Assembly (NCBI RefSeq): GCF_022869165.1 | Contig: NZ_CP094929.1 | Coordinates: 3,410,001-3,474,000, forward strand | Source: Sphaerochaeta associata | GTDB lineage: Bacteria; Spirochaetota; Spirochaetia; Sphaerochaetales; Sphaerochaetaceae | DNA length: 64,000 bases | Reading direction: 5' to 3' | Part shown: piece by piece, positions 40,308 through 49,110 of the stretch | How positions within the stretch are numbered: position 1 is the first letter of the stretch | How the letters are laid out: each line of letters begins with the position of its first letter | Program-made: the position numbers and the translations under genes | Notes under the pieces: model-generated | Databases searched by the model: none | Seen by the model: the letters and a program-made list of their open reading frames with translations, nothing else | What the model was told of the DNA's origin: nothing

Positions 40308-41090
40308 ATGGACGAATGCATCATGCAGCTCGAGCATGCGACAGTCCGCCGCTCAGGCGTACCCATTCTCGACGATATTTCTTTTCAGGTTAAGCGCAAC
40401 GAGCATGTTGCAATCATCGGCCCCAACGGGGCCGGCAAGAGCACCCTGGTGCAACTGCTGAGCGAAGAGATACATCCGCTGTACTCTCCCCGGACCAAAC
40501 GTATCCTCTTCGGCAAAGCCAAGTGGGAGGTCTTGAGCCTCAGGGCCCATCTAGGCATTGTATCCCAATCGCTTCAATACCTGTGCAACTCAAGCTACAA
40601 GGGATGGGAGATTGTCATCTCCGGGTTCTTCAGCTCCATCGGACTTGATTTCCATCATCACTGTAACGACCGGCAAATGCAAAAAATGGAGGAGACCATG
40701 CACCGATACGACGCCTGGCACCTTCGGGACAAGCAGATGAACCGCATGTCCAGCGGCGAGGCTCGAAGAATCCTCCTGGCACGGGCGAATGTGCACGATC
40801 CACAGGTGATGCTGCTCGATGAGGCTGTTTCCAATCTCGATTTCCCAAGCCGCTCTCAGTACCGTTCGACACTTGAGCAGCTTGACAGGGAGGGGAAAAC
40901 CATTATCCTTGCCACCCATGAACTGAGTGAGATCATCCCCGCCATCAACCGCATCGTGGTCATGCAGCATGGCCGTATTGTAGCCGACGGGCCGAAACGT
41001 GAGATTCTCAACGAGCAATTGCTGTCCGAAGTCTATCAAACAAAGGTGTTCATCGATGAGCGGGAAGGCTTGTTCAGCGCGTGGTGCTGA
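40308..41090 (+). CDS. Orphan ABC ATPase (ModF-like)
   Basis: 260 residues, single nucleotide-binding domain: Walker A GPNGAGKST, signature MSSGEARR (a variant of LSGGQ), Walker B VMLLDEAVSNLD (Ala in place of the usual Pro) and switch His ATHELSE. The segment after Walker A contains LYSPRTKRILFG as in ModF-type proteins. No permease or receptor gene is nearby, so it either serves a distant transporter or has a non-transport role. GGAGG lies seven bases before ATG 40308. Confidence 0.8.
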   Translation: MDECIMQLEHATVRRSGVPILDDISFQVKRNEHVAIIGPNGAGKSTLVQLLSEEIHPLYSPRTKRILFGKAKWEVLSLRAHLGIVSQSLQYLCNSSYKGWEIVISGFFSSIGLDFHHHCNDRQMQKMEETMHRYDAWHLRDKQMNRMSSGEARRILLARANVHDPQVMLLDEAVSNLDFPSRSQYRSTLEQLDREGKTIILATHELSEIIPAINRIVVMQHGRIVADGPKREILNEQLLSEVYQTKVFIDEREGLFSAWC

Positions 41091-41160
41091 TGCATTTATT
41101 CCACGAACCACCCTTTGTGTAGTATTATTGAAGCAAGAACAAAACAAGCGAGGTCACCAC

Positions 41161-41751
41161 ATGAAGCGTTGTTCCATCATCATTCACAGCGTAAGCGGCA
41201 ACTGCTACATCATTGGCTCCTACCTTAAGGAACTGATGTCCGCACGAAATGTCGATGCCAGGCTGTATCGGGTTGAAGACCCTGATTTGCATATCTGGGC
41301 GAACACCCAAGAGACGACCAATGATTTCTATGAAGATATCCTGGCGCTGCCGATCGTCAGTACCTCGACGCTCCTGAAAAGCGACATGGTGATTCTTGGC
41401 AGTCCCACCCGCTTTGGCAATATTTCAGCGGAGATGAAGACGTTCCTCGACACCACCCTGCCCTTGAGCAAGGACAAGAGCCTGGAAACCAAGTTCTTCG
41501 CCTGCTTCACCAGCTGCTCGAACTCCACCTGTGAAGGTGCCCATACCTTGACTGCCATGATCTATTGGGCCCAGTCGATGGGGATGCTGCACATCCCGTT
41601 CGGGGTTCACGACGAGCTTGACTTCTGCGACCAGCCGGTCGGCGGAATCGTCCATCTCGCAGGCAAGGAAGGCGCCATCCGACCCAGCGACAGGCTGGGC
41701 AAGGAGATGGAAGTATACGCCGATATTCTAAGCGCGTATATTCAGGAATAG
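41161..41751 (+). CDS. Flavodoxin-like / NADPH-dependent FMN reductase-like protein
   Basis: 196 residues with a flavodoxin fold: SIIIHSVSGNCYIIGSYL as the phosphate loop, LGSPTRFGNISAEMKTFLD as the flavin loop seen in WrbA-like proteins, and CFTSCSNSTCEGAHTLTAMIYWAQSMGM. It probably binds FMN and works in quinone or thiol-linked electron transfer. GAGG lies six bases before ATG 41161. Several Cys (CFTSCSNSTC) are unusual for WrbA. Last gene before the convergent nucleoside operon. Confidence 0.78.
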   Translation: MKRCSIIIHSVSGNCYIIGSYLKELMSARNVDARLYRVEDPDLHIWANTQETTNDFYEDILALPIVSTSTLLKSDMVILGSPTRFGNISAEMKTFLDTTLPLSKDKSLETKFFACFTSCSNSTCEGAHTLTAMIYWAQSMGMLHIPFGVHDELDFCDQPVGGIVHLAGKEGAIRPSDRLGKEMEVYADILSAYIQE

Positions 41752-41766
41752 GAAGAGAAAGTACCG

Positions 41767-41791
41767 GGGGAAGTGCACAGAGCACTTCCCC
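41767..41791. terminator. Shared hairpin between convergent genes
   Basis: GGGGAAGTGC and GCACTTCCCC form a perfect 10-bp stem with a 5-nt loop between the flavodoxin-like gene and the end of the nucleoside operon. U-tracts are poor on both strands (CTACTTCTTT on the plus side), so termination may be partial or Rho-aided. Confidence 0.5.
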
Positions 41792-42708
41792 TACTTCTTT
41801 GAGAAGAAATACTTTACCCGGTTCAACCAACGCTCGGCACGTCCTCTCCCATAGCGCATCTTGTAGTCGGACGTGGCACTCTCGATGCTCACTTCCTGGC
41901 TGCCGCTCATGTGCTTGAGGTTGTCCCAATGCCTGACAATCCACATGTAGAGGTCGGCTTCGGTATTACCCGGGAAAGAAGAAAGCAACTTCTCCCTGCG
42001 CACCTCTTCGATGATCGGCTGATACACATTCTCATACCACGACACCGCCCCGGCTTGAAAACTCAGCTCCTCACTCTTTCCCTCATTCAGATAGTACTTA
42101 TGCACCAGAATATGGTTGACCATCTCAGGGTAGGATCCCGGGGAGGTGAACTCAATTTGGTCCATGGGCAGATAGGAAGGATTGTATTGCTCCAGAAAGC
42201 GCTTGCGTTCATAGTCGATCACACGCTTTCTCAGCTGTTTCATCGTAAGGCCCGCCTCAAGCGGAATCTGGCTGTCCAGCTCAACGACCTCGGCATCGAT
42301 GAACTCAACACCTTGGGTCTTGGCCACTGAAACCCGATGGTTCCCGTCCCGAACGAAATACCACTGCCCAAGCTTGTACACAGAAATGGGGGGAAGGTTC
42401 ACATATTCCTTGACCGCCCTGTCGATGCTCCGCCAGCGGGCTCTGAGCAACTCCTTCTTCGGATAGAAGGCCAGTGAAAAGTCCTGGTACCGCCCTTCAC
42501 TTCCGATTATCTGCTTGACGGGAATGGTTCGCATTCCCAGATATGTCTCGTTTCGAGGTTTTATCAACTCGGTAACTGCATAAAAGCTCAATAAATCAGA
42601 GTTCTTCCATGCCAGACCGCTGAGCAAGGACTGGATTCGCCCGCGGCTGCGGGCTTTCTCAAAGTCCTCATTCGTCTGGGAAAGCAAATCAGTCCCTATT
42701 CTTCCCAT
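41791..42708 (-). CDS. ParB-like-domain protein of unknown function
   Basis: 305 residues. The core has a ParB/sulfiredoxin-like pattern: IPVKQIIGSEGRYQDFSLAFYP, RWRSIDRAVKEYVNLPPISVYKLGQWYFVRDGNHRVSVAKTQGVEFIDAEV, where RDGNHR is the typical motif. A C-terminal helical part ends in a basic tail. Such proteins are annotated as ParB-like or DUF4032-like without known function. Not the chromosome-partition ParB, as it lacks its HTH. It overlaps the phosphoesterase gene by 20 bases and closes the nucleoside operon. Confidence 0.7.
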   Translation of the reverse strand: MGRIGTDLLSQTNEDFEKARSRGRIQSLLSGLAWKNSDLLSFYAVTELIKPRNETYLGMRTIPVKQIIGSEGRYQDFSLAFYPKKELLRARWRSIDRAVKEYVNLPPISVYKLGQWYFVRDGNHRVSVAKTQGVEFIDAEVVELDSQIPLEAGLTMKQLRKRVIDYERKRFLEQYNPSYLPMDQIEFTSPGSYPEMVNHILVHKYYLNEGKSEELSFQAGAVSWYENVYQPIIEEVRREKLLSSFPGNTEADLYMWIVRHWDNLKHMSGSQEVSIESATSDYKMRYGRGRAERWLNRVKYFFSKK

Positions 42709-43402
42709 GCTTGCTCCCTCTCCCCAATTTCTGGTCCTGCAGTATATAACTTTGGAAGATATTAATCACCTGTGTTTGTTTGTATACATGGTGACGGTTT
42801 GCATTCATATCGTGCAAATGGATGTGTCCATGCAGAAGGTACTTGGGCTTGAACCACTGCATGAAGGTCAGGAATGTAGAAAAACCCTGATGACAACGAT
42901 CGGTGTCGTCACCGAGGCCCAACGGGGCTGCGTGGGTGACCAGAATGTCTACATACCGTCCATGAAACACTCTATTGAACAGAAGTCGGGGTGCCATCTT
43001 GAGCATTCTGAAAAACATTTCCTGCTCGGTGAATTGATGCTTGCCCTTGTTGTAGCGCATCGAACCGCCCAGGCCGGCAACGATGAGGTCCTGCTTGCGG
43101 TAGTAGAGCACCTTTCCGTCGACGTAGTCTCCACCGAAGCTGGGAAGCACCTGCATTTTTCCGTCGGTGTATCCATATTGCATGATCGGCTGGGCATTCG
43201 AGGTGAATTGATGAAGGAACTCAAGGTTATGATTACCAAACACAAAGAAAAGCGGTTTGTTCAGGCTGGAGATGATGAACTCATAGTACTTGAGCGGAAG
43301 ATCGCCCGCTGCAATGACGACATCGACGTCTGCATACCGTGAAGCTATGTTTTTGGAGTAGACCAATGGATCGGTTTCGTCGGCAATACACAAAATTTTC
43401 AT
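42689..43402 (-). CDS. Calcineurin-like metallophosphoesterase
   Basis: 237 residues with the metallophosphoesterase motifs in order: ADETD at the N-terminus (variant of DxHG), AAGDLP, GNHN, ILVTHAAP and LLHGHIHLHD. It probably cleaves a phosphodiester or phosphomonoester; placement in a purine operon suggests a nucleotide substrate, which is inference. GGGG lies about seven bases before the start. Confidence 0.8.
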   Translation of the reverse strand: MKILCIADETDPLVYSKNIASRYADVDVVIAAGDLPLKYYEFIISSLNKPLFFVFGNHNLEFLHQFTSNAQPIMQYGYTDGKMQVLPSFGGDYVDGKVLYYRKQDLIVAGLGGSMRYNKGKHQFTEQEMFFRMLKMAPRLLFNRVFHGRYVDILVTHAAPLGLGDDTDRCHQGFSTFLTFMQWFKPKYLLHGHIHLHDMNANRHHVYKQTQVINIFQSYILQDQKLGRGSKHGKNRD

Positions 43403-43405
43403 GCA

Positions 43406-44107
43406 TCACCCCGCTAAGTATCCAGCATCGATGGTGATCACCTGTGCTGTCATGGCCGTACATCGGCTCAAGAACTGAACCGCCAAGGACACCTGGTCGG
43501 CATCGACCAGACAGCCCAACAATGCACGCTGTTCATAAAGCTTTCTCAACGGATTGGTCTCATCAAGGTAGGGAGCCTCGAGCAAGCCGGGTGCGACAGC
43601 GTTCACCCTGACAAGGGGGGCGAGTTCACGAGCAAGGCTCATGGTGTATGAGACCACCGCTCCTTTGGATGCATCGTAATGGACGGTTCCTCCGAAGCCC
43701 GGATGGAACGCGTTGATGCTGGCAACATTGATGATAGAGCCCTTGGAGGCCTGAAGGAAGGGAGCCATGCGCTTGGTCACGCGCATGAGGCCTGTAACAT
43801 TAATGTCAAAAATCCGCTGGATTTCCTCGGTCTGGAGCTCCTCCACCGAAAAGACTGAGAACACACCGCTGTTGTTGACAAGGACATCCAGGCTCTGGAT
43901 TTTACTTGCAACATCATCGATGCTTGCTTGGTCTGTGACATCGAGCCGGACAGGAACCAGAGAAGAACCCAACTGCCGTACAAGCTCTTGTGCCTTCTGC
44001 TCGCCACTGGAATATCCGCAATAGACCATTGCACCCTCTGCAATGAACCTGCTGCAGACGGCTTTTCCCAGGGTACTGGTACCTCCACTGACCAGGACGT
44101 GCTTCAT
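43406..44107 (-). CDS. Short-chain dehydrogenase/reductase
   Basis: 233 residues: SGGTSTLGKAVC nucleotide loop, NNSGVF, Ser in NVASINAFH, YDASKGAVV with Tyr and Lys, and VNAVAPGLL. Classical SDR, NAD(P)-dependent, substrate unknown. ATG 44107 overlaps the stop of the cupin gene by one base and has GGAGGAG before it. In the nucleoside operon; it may act on the ribose or a related sugar released by phosphorolysis. Confidence 0.82.
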   Translation of the reverse strand: MKHVLVSGGTSTLGKAVCSRFIAEGAMVYCGYSSGEQKAQELVRQLGSSLVPVRLDVTDQASIDDVASKIQSLDVLVNNSGVFSVFSVEELQTEEIQRIFDINVTGLMRVTKRMAPFLQASKGSIINVASINAFHPGFGGTVHYDASKGAVVSYTMSLARELAPLVRVNAVAPGLLEAPYLDETNPLRKLYEQRALLGCLVDADQVSLAVQFLSRCTAMTAQVITIDAGYLAG

Positions 44108-44577
44108 CACTCCTCCTTGCTCAGAAACTCCTCGATGCTGCTGCAGGATGGATACTGCACAAGCAGGGATCGATCACCCTGCCTGTAGGACTGACCATCG
44201 TAGGGGGGAACCATGGTGGTCGCACACAAGGTCCATCCATCCTCCTGTACAGGTTTTGTTCCCTGCCAACATCCCCCTTCGACGGTAATAACCGGGTCAT
44301 AGCCATCGCTGGCCCTCCCCAGAATTCTCTCGGTGTGGCTACCATCGGGTTGGAGCACCAACTGCCGGGCTTCACAGCCTTCAAGAAAGTACCAGACTTC
44401 TGCGGTAGGCAAAAAATGGAGGGAAGAGAAGCTTTGGCCGGTCATCAGATAGTATATGGTGCTGCCTAAAGCCGCACCATTGTCGCTAAACGTATACAAG
44501 CGGCGAAAGTACCCGCCTTCGCCTTGAAGCGGCTGCAATTGCAGTTTCTGAATCAGCTTCTCTACCTCTCTCTTCAT
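44107..44577 (-). CDS. DUF985 cupin-like protein
   Basis: 156 residues, DUF985 family (RmlC-like cupin): EGGYFRRLY, TIYYLMTGQSFSSLHFLPTAEVWYFLEG, ILGRASDGYDPVITVEGGCWQG. Family members are small sugar- or metabolite-binding cupins of unclear activity. ATG 44577 overlaps the phosphorylase stop (ATGA); an ATG three codons earlier (44586) is an alternative. Confidence 0.8.
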   Translation of the reverse strand: MKREVEKLIQKLQLQPLQGEGGYFRRLYTFSDNGAALGSTIYYLMTGQSFSSLHFLPTAEVWYFLEGCEARQLVLQPDGSHTERILGRASDGYDPVITVEGGCWQGTKPVQEDGWTLCATTMVPPYDGQSYRQGDRSLLVQYPSCSSIEEFLSKEE

Positions 44578-45404
44578 ACCGGCCATTGTTTGGTAACGTT
44601 GCGGACCAGAAGGGTAAATGCTTCCTTCACCCGATCGCCCGTCTCCATCACTTCGGTGTGGTTCAGTGGTTGGTCGAGAATTCCAGCCGCCATGTTGGTG
44701 ATGCAGCTGATTCCCAGCACCTTCATCCGCATATGACTGGCCGCCAAGGCTTCGGGCACGGTGGACATACCCACCGCATCGGAGCCGAGGATGCGGGCCG
44801 CTCGAATCTCGGCCGGGGTCTCATAGGAGGGCCCGGCAAAGAACATATACACACCTTCTTGGAGGGTTATGCCCAACCGCTTCGCTTCCTCGCGGGCCAG
44901 AGCGGAAAGCTTTTTGTCGTAGGCATTGGTCATATCGAAGAAGCGCTCGCCCAAGCTGTCGTAGTTCGGACCGCGCATGGGGCTGTCTGCAATGAGTTTG
45001 ATATGGTCCACGATCAACATCAAGTCACCGGGCTTATAGGAGGTGTTCACTCCACCGGCGGCATTGGTTACCAACAGGTTGTTGATCCCCAAGGCGTGCA
45101 TGACCTGAATCGGGAACACCACCTGATCCATCCCATAACCTTCATAGTAGTGGAAACGACCCTGCATGCACATGACCCGCTTGCCTTCCAGCGTCCCCAC
45201 AACCAGCTTTCCCTTGTGGCCGAAGACCGTGGAGACGGGAAAGTAGGGAATATCCTTGTAGGAAATTGCAACAGCATCCTGCAGCTCATCGGCCAAGCCA
45301 CCCAGGCCGCTGCCCAGGACCATGCCGATATGCACCGGATCGCTGCCGATCCGGGATGTGATATACATTGCAGCTTCCTGCATTTTATCCATGAGTTTGT
45401 CCAT
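44574..45404 (-). CDS. Purine-nucleoside phosphorylase (trimeric type)
   Basis: 276 residues of the type I PNP family: MVLGSGLGGLAD (phosphate loop), GRFHYYEGY (phosphate His and Glu region), LLVTNAAGGVN, FFAGPSYETPAEIRAAR (base-binding Glu) and AVGMSTVPEALAASH with the catalytic-site ITNMAAGI. It splits inosine or guanosine with phosphate to base and ribose 1-phosphate. It directly follows the nucleoside ABC importer, matching an uptake-and-salvage job. Confidence 0.93.
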   Translation of the reverse strand: MDKLMDKMQEAAMYITSRIGSDPVHIGMVLGSGLGGLADELQDAVAISYKDIPYFPVSTVFGHKGKLVVGTLEGKRVMCMQGRFHYYEGYGMDQVVFPIQVMHALGINNLLVTNAAGGVNTSYKPGDLMLIVDHIKLIADSPMRGPNYDSLGERFFDMTNAYDKKLSALAREEAKRLGITLQEGVYMFFAGPSYETPAEIRAARILGSDAVGMSTVPEALAASHMRMKVLGISCITNMAAGILDQPLNHTEVMETGDRVKEAFTLLVRNVTKQWPV

Positions 45405-45426
45405 TCATTCCTCCAATTCGAAATTC

Positions 45427-46359
45427 TTAGAAAGGTTCTCCCGATGCCTTCGGGGCAGCGGAATTCTTTGAGAATAGCACCAAGGCAAGCAAGGTCGCCA
45501 CATACGGGAAAACCTTGAAGAAGACAGGAGGCACGACCGCCAGCGAAGGAATGACCTGGCTGACGTTCGCAATGGTGGTTGCGATGCCGAAGAAGAACGT
45601 AGCTCCCAAAATCCCAAGCGGCTTCCACTGTCCGAAAATCAAGGCGGCAATGGAGAGGAAGCCCAGGCCCGCGACCGTTCCATTGAACTCCCCGGAGTAG
45701 GTGATCAGGATGACCGAGCCACCCAAACCAGCCAAGGCTCCACTCATAATGACACCGAAATAACGCATGCGATATACATTGACACCAGCCGATGCAACGG
45801 CTGAGGGGTGCTCACCGCACGCTCTGAGCCGTAAGCCGAAACTGGTTTTATACAGCAGGATCCAAGAAAGACCCCAAATTGCAAGGCACAGCCAGGTAGT
45901 CCAATAGGATTGACTGAAAAACAGCGGACCGATGATGGGAATCTGAGAAAGGACGGGAATGTTCTTGCGAACGATTCCCATGAGGATGCGTACGTTGCCG
46001 CTTCCGCTGATGGTTCTGGCCAAATACACCGTTAAAGCAGCAGCCAGCATGTTGATGGCCGTCCCGCTGATAACCTGGTCCGCCTTCAAGTTGATCGAGG
46101 CGAAGGCATGCAGAATGCTGAACACTGCTCCTGCTGCCACACCGACAAGAATGCCAACCGGAAGAGCTTGTACACCCAAGGTGGCTTCAGTCATTTTGAT
46201 GGTAATTGCGCTGGCAAAGTACCCTACCAGCATCAAGCCTTCCAATCCAAGGTTGGTGACACCGCTTCGTTCACTGTACAAGCCTCCGAGGGAGGTCATC
46301 AACATGGGAATCGTATAGGCAATGGCATAAGGGAAAATGCTGACCAAAGTGTTCCACAT
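45427..46359 (-). CDS. Nucleoside ABC transporter permease (YufQ-like)
   Basis: 310 residues and about eight membrane helices. TSLGGLYSERSGVTNLGLEGLMLVGYFAS is typical of the second permease of BMP-type nucleoside transporters; GLRLRACGEHPSAVASAGVNVYRMRY is the coupling loop. Start at ATG 46359 with GAAGGAGGG upstream and one base after the stop of the first permease; the longer frame is not coding. Confidence 0.9.
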   Translation of the reverse strand: MWNTLVSIFPYAIAYTIPMLMTSLGGLYSERSGVTNLGLEGLMLVGYFASAITIKMTEATLGVQALPVGILVGVAAGAVFSILHAFASINLKADQVISGTAINMLAAALTVYLARTISGSGNVRILMGIVRKNIPVLSQIPIIGPLFFSQSYWTTWLCLAIWGLSWILLYKTSFGLRLRACGEHPSAVASAGVNVYRMRYFGVIMSGALAGLGGSVILITYSGEFNGTVAGLGFLSIAALIFGQWKPLGILGATFFFGIATTIANVSQVIPSLAVVPPVFFKVFPYVATLLALVLFSKNSAAPKASGEPF

Positions 46360-46360
46360 A

Positions 46361-47482
46361 TTACTGACCCTCCTTCTTCTCTGCAGTCTCCGGTACTGCT
46401 GCTTTTTCCTTCGCCTTGTTTCCCTGCCTCTTGAGCATTGCATCCCAGAAGCGCTTGAACAGCACGCTGGTTGCAGTGAAGTAGATGATGACGGCAATGA
46501 TGGTATCGGCAATCTCAGGCGGCACGCTGGTCATGGCGTTCATAAACCCCTTGCCCGACTGCAGAATGCCAAAGAATAATGAACTGAACAACACCCCCAA
46601 TGGAGTACTGGCTCCCAACAATGCAACTGCAATGCCATCAAAACCTTGGGAGGGCATTACGCCGATCTGCATATTGCGCGAGTACCCGGTATAGAAGGAA
46701 AGGCCTGCCAGACCGGCAAGACCGCCGGCGATCATCATGGAGATGACGACATTGCGGTTCACCTTGATTCCCGCATACTCGGCACAGAAGCGGTTCGATC
46801 CGACAGCCTTCAGGCCGAAGCCCAAGGTGGTCTTATCCAGAATAAACTTGATGATGAGCACTGCGGCAATGGCAACAAAGAAGGCAAGGTTCATATACGA
46901 ACCGTTGAACAGCTTGGTCAGCCAAGGGGACCTCATGGACTGACTGACAGCAATGCTTGCACTCTCGGTCTCAAGCGAAGGCCCCTTCAGATAAGCAGGT
47001 ATGAAATAGTAAATCGACCAGTAGGCGATCCAGTTCATCATGATCGTTGCCACTACTTCATGCACATTGAACTTTGCTTTTAAAAATCCCGGAATGATTC
47101 CCCACAAGGCTCCTCCAAGAAGAGCAGCTCCAATAAGCACCACCAGAAAGAGAGGACGCGGCAGAAAGACCTTGTGTGCCACCAACGTTGCACACAGTCC
47201 TCCGATGAGCATCTGCCCGGAGGCCCCGATATTGAACAACCCTGTCTTGAATGCGAAGGCAACCGAAAGCCCGACCAGCATCAAGGTGGTGGCTGTAGCC
47301 ATGGTATTGCCGATGCGCTCGATATTCATCAAACCACCACGGAACAAATACCAGAATCCGGTAAACGGGTTGCTGCCGATCAAAGCCATCAGAATCGCTC
47401 CGGCAAGCAGTCCAAGAACCGTTGCACTTGCTGCGACGAGGAAGGCATTACTCTGTTTTTCTCGTTGTTTCATGGGTTTCAT
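46361..47482 (-). CDS. Nucleoside ABC transporter permease (YufP-like)
   Basis: 373 residues, about ten membrane helices: LMLVGLSVAFAFKTGLFNIGASGQMLIGG, FNVHEVVATIMMNWIAYW, and the EAA-like loop GLKAVGSNRFCAEYAGIKVNR. ATG 47482 overlaps the ATPase stop. Partner of the permease that follows. The basic, charged C-terminus (KRQGNKAKEKAAVPETAEKK) is longer than usual. Confidence 0.9.
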   Translation of the reverse strand: MKPMKQREKQSNAFLVAASATVLGLLAGAILMALIGSNPFTGFWYLFRGGLMNIERIGNTMATATTLMLVGLSVAFAFKTGLFNIGASGQMLIGGLCATLVAHKVFLPRPLFLVVLIGAALLGGALWGIIPGFLKAKFNVHEVVATIMMNWIAYWSIYYFIPAYLKGPSLETESASIAVSQSMRSPWLTKLFNGSYMNLAFFVAIAAVLIIKFILDKTTLGFGLKAVGSNRFCAEYAGIKVNRNVVISMMIAGGLAGLAGLSFYTGYSRNMQIGVMPSQGFDGIAVALLGASTPLGVLFSSLFFGILQSGKGFMNAMTSVPPEIADTIIAVIIYFTATSVLFKRFWDAMLKRQGNKAKEKAAVPETAEKKEGQ

Positions 47483-48999
47483 TGGGCACCTTCCTTTCGC
47501 TTCACGCCCGCCATCATGAGGCCGACTTCCTCCTCATTGGTCTCACTGGTCTTCACCACATCAATCAATTCGCCGCTGTTCATGACAGCAATCCGGTCGG
47601 AAAGATTGAAGATCTCATCCAGTTCAAAGGAAACCAGCAGGACTGCATGGCCTTTGTCCCGATGGGCTACAAGCTGAGAGTGTATGTATTCAATGGCTCC
47701 GACGTCCAGGCCGCGGGTGGGTTGAACTGCAATCAGAAGCTCGGGATCCCCTACGACTTCACGTCCGACAATAAGCTTTTGCTGGTTGCCTCCGGAAAGC
47801 TTTCCAGCAAGAGAGTAAATGCCTTCACCGCTGCGTACATCAAACTGATCAATCACCTTCTGGGCGTACTCATGCAGGTATTCTGCATCGAGCAGGCCGT
47901 TCTTACTGAAGGGTCGGTGGTAGTACTCTTTGATGGCAACATTATTGAACAGCGAGGAGGCCATGACCAGTCCGCGCTTTTGCCGGTCCTCGGGAATATG
48001 CCCGATACCGATCTCATTGCGCTTTCTGATATCTGCATTGGTGATATCGTTGCCGTCCAAGGTAATGGTTCCCCCCTCAATGAGCCTCAATCCGGTGATG
48101 GCCTCGATCAATTCAGTCTGGCCGTTGCCGTCAACACCGGCGATGCCTACAATCTCGCCGGCTTTCACCGAGAGGGAAATATCTTTTACTCCAACCAATT
48201 TCTTATTGTTCAAAACCTTGAGGTCATGCAGGTCCAAAATCACCCTGCCCACTTGTGCGGGTTTCTTGTCAACCTTGAAGTTGACAGGCCTGCCGACCAT
48301 CATGGAAGCCATTTTGGAGGCACTGGTGGACTTCACATCGACCACTCCAATCAGCTGTCCGCGACGGATGATCGTACAGCGGTCGGCAACCGCCTTGATC
48401 TCATTGAGCTTGTGCGTTATGAGAATGACCGACTTGCCTTCAGCTACCAGATTACGCATGATCTGCATCAGATCCTCGATCTCCTGGGGAGTGAGGACGG
48501 CCGTCGGTTCGTCGAATATGAGAATCTCGGCATCACGATAGAGCATTTTCAGGATCTCAACCCGCTGCTGCATTCCCACCGTGATATCCTCGATGATCAT
48601 ATCAGGATCAATATTCAGCCCGTACTTCTCGGAGAGGGCCTTGATCTTCTTGGATGCACCCTTGCGGTCGAGGAAGAACTTTCCTTCCTTTCCAAGAATG
48701 ATATTTTCCGTAACAGTGAAGTTGTGAACCAGCTGGAAGTGCTGGTGCACCATGCCGATGCCCAGATCATTGGCATCGTTGGGGCTATGGATATGAACTT
48801 CCTTTCCCCGAACCAATATTTTTCCCTTGTCTGCATGGTACAAACCAAAGAGGATGCTCATCAGGGTGGACTTTCCTGCCCCGTTCTCGCCTAAAATGGC
48901 GTGAATCTCCCCCTGCTCTACTTGCAAGGTGATATCATCGTTGGCTACGATACCGGGGAACTCCTTGCGAATGTTCAACATTTCAATGACATGACTCAT
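47479..48999 (-). CDS. Nucleoside ABC transporter ATPase (YufO-like, two NBDs)
   Basis: About 506 residues with two nucleotide-binding domains. NBD1: GENGAGKSTL, VGMQQRVEILKML signature and LIFDEPTAVL. NBD2: degenerate Walker A AGVDGNGQTEL, signature LSGGNQQK, and Walker B ELLIAVQPTRGLDVGA with Gln for the usual acid-Pro context, typical of sugar/nucleoside importers. Start at 48999 (MSHVIEML) with GGGAG seven bases before. Between it and the receptor gene lies a strong hairpin. Confidence 0.92.
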   Translation of the reverse strand: MSHVIEMLNIRKEFPGIVANDDITLQVEQGEIHAILGENGAGKSTLMSILFGLYHADKGKILVRGKEVHIHSPNDANDLGIGMVHQHFQLVHNFTVTENIILGKEGKFFLDRKGASKKIKALSEKYGLNIDPDMIIEDITVGMQQRVEILKMLYRDAEILIFDEPTAVLTPQEIEDLMQIMRNLVAEGKSVILITHKLNEIKAVADRCTIIRRGQLIGVVDVKSTSASKMASMMVGRPVNFKVDKKPAQVGRVILDLHDLKVLNNKKLVGVKDISLSVKAGEIVGIAGVDGNGQTELIEAITGLRLIEGGTITLDGNDITNADIRKRNEIGIGHIPEDRQKRGLVMASSLFNNVAIKEYYHRPFSKNGLLDAEYLHEYAQKVIDQFDVRSGEGIYSLAGKLSGGNQQKLIVGREVVGDPELLIAVQPTRGLDVGAIEYIHSQLVAHRDKGHAVLLVSFELDEIFNLSDRIAVMNSGELIDVVKTSETNEEEVGLMMAGVKRKEGAQ

Positions 49000-49061
49000 C
49001 GGTGGACTCCCTATGAGGACACGCTTGGCGTGTGTTATATGCAATACCTTAGGTAGTACAG

Positions 49062-49088
49062 AAGGGCCACCGATAGATGGTGGCCCTT
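49062..49088 (-). terminator. Hairpin between the nucleoside receptor and ATPase genes
   Basis: AAGGGCCACC and GGTGGCCCTT form a perfect 10-bp stem with a 7-nt loop. On the minus strand CTGTACTACC follows, with no U-tract, so it more likely stabilises the receptor message or gives partial termination, keeping receptor expression high. Confidence 0.6.
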
Positions 49089-49110
49089 GATGATGGCATC
49101 AAGCAAGCGC

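Noticed and set aside
47422-48894. 490-codon open frame on the plus strand
   Set aside because: Antisense to the nucleoside ABC ATPase; it reflects codon bias of that gene and has no motifs of its own.
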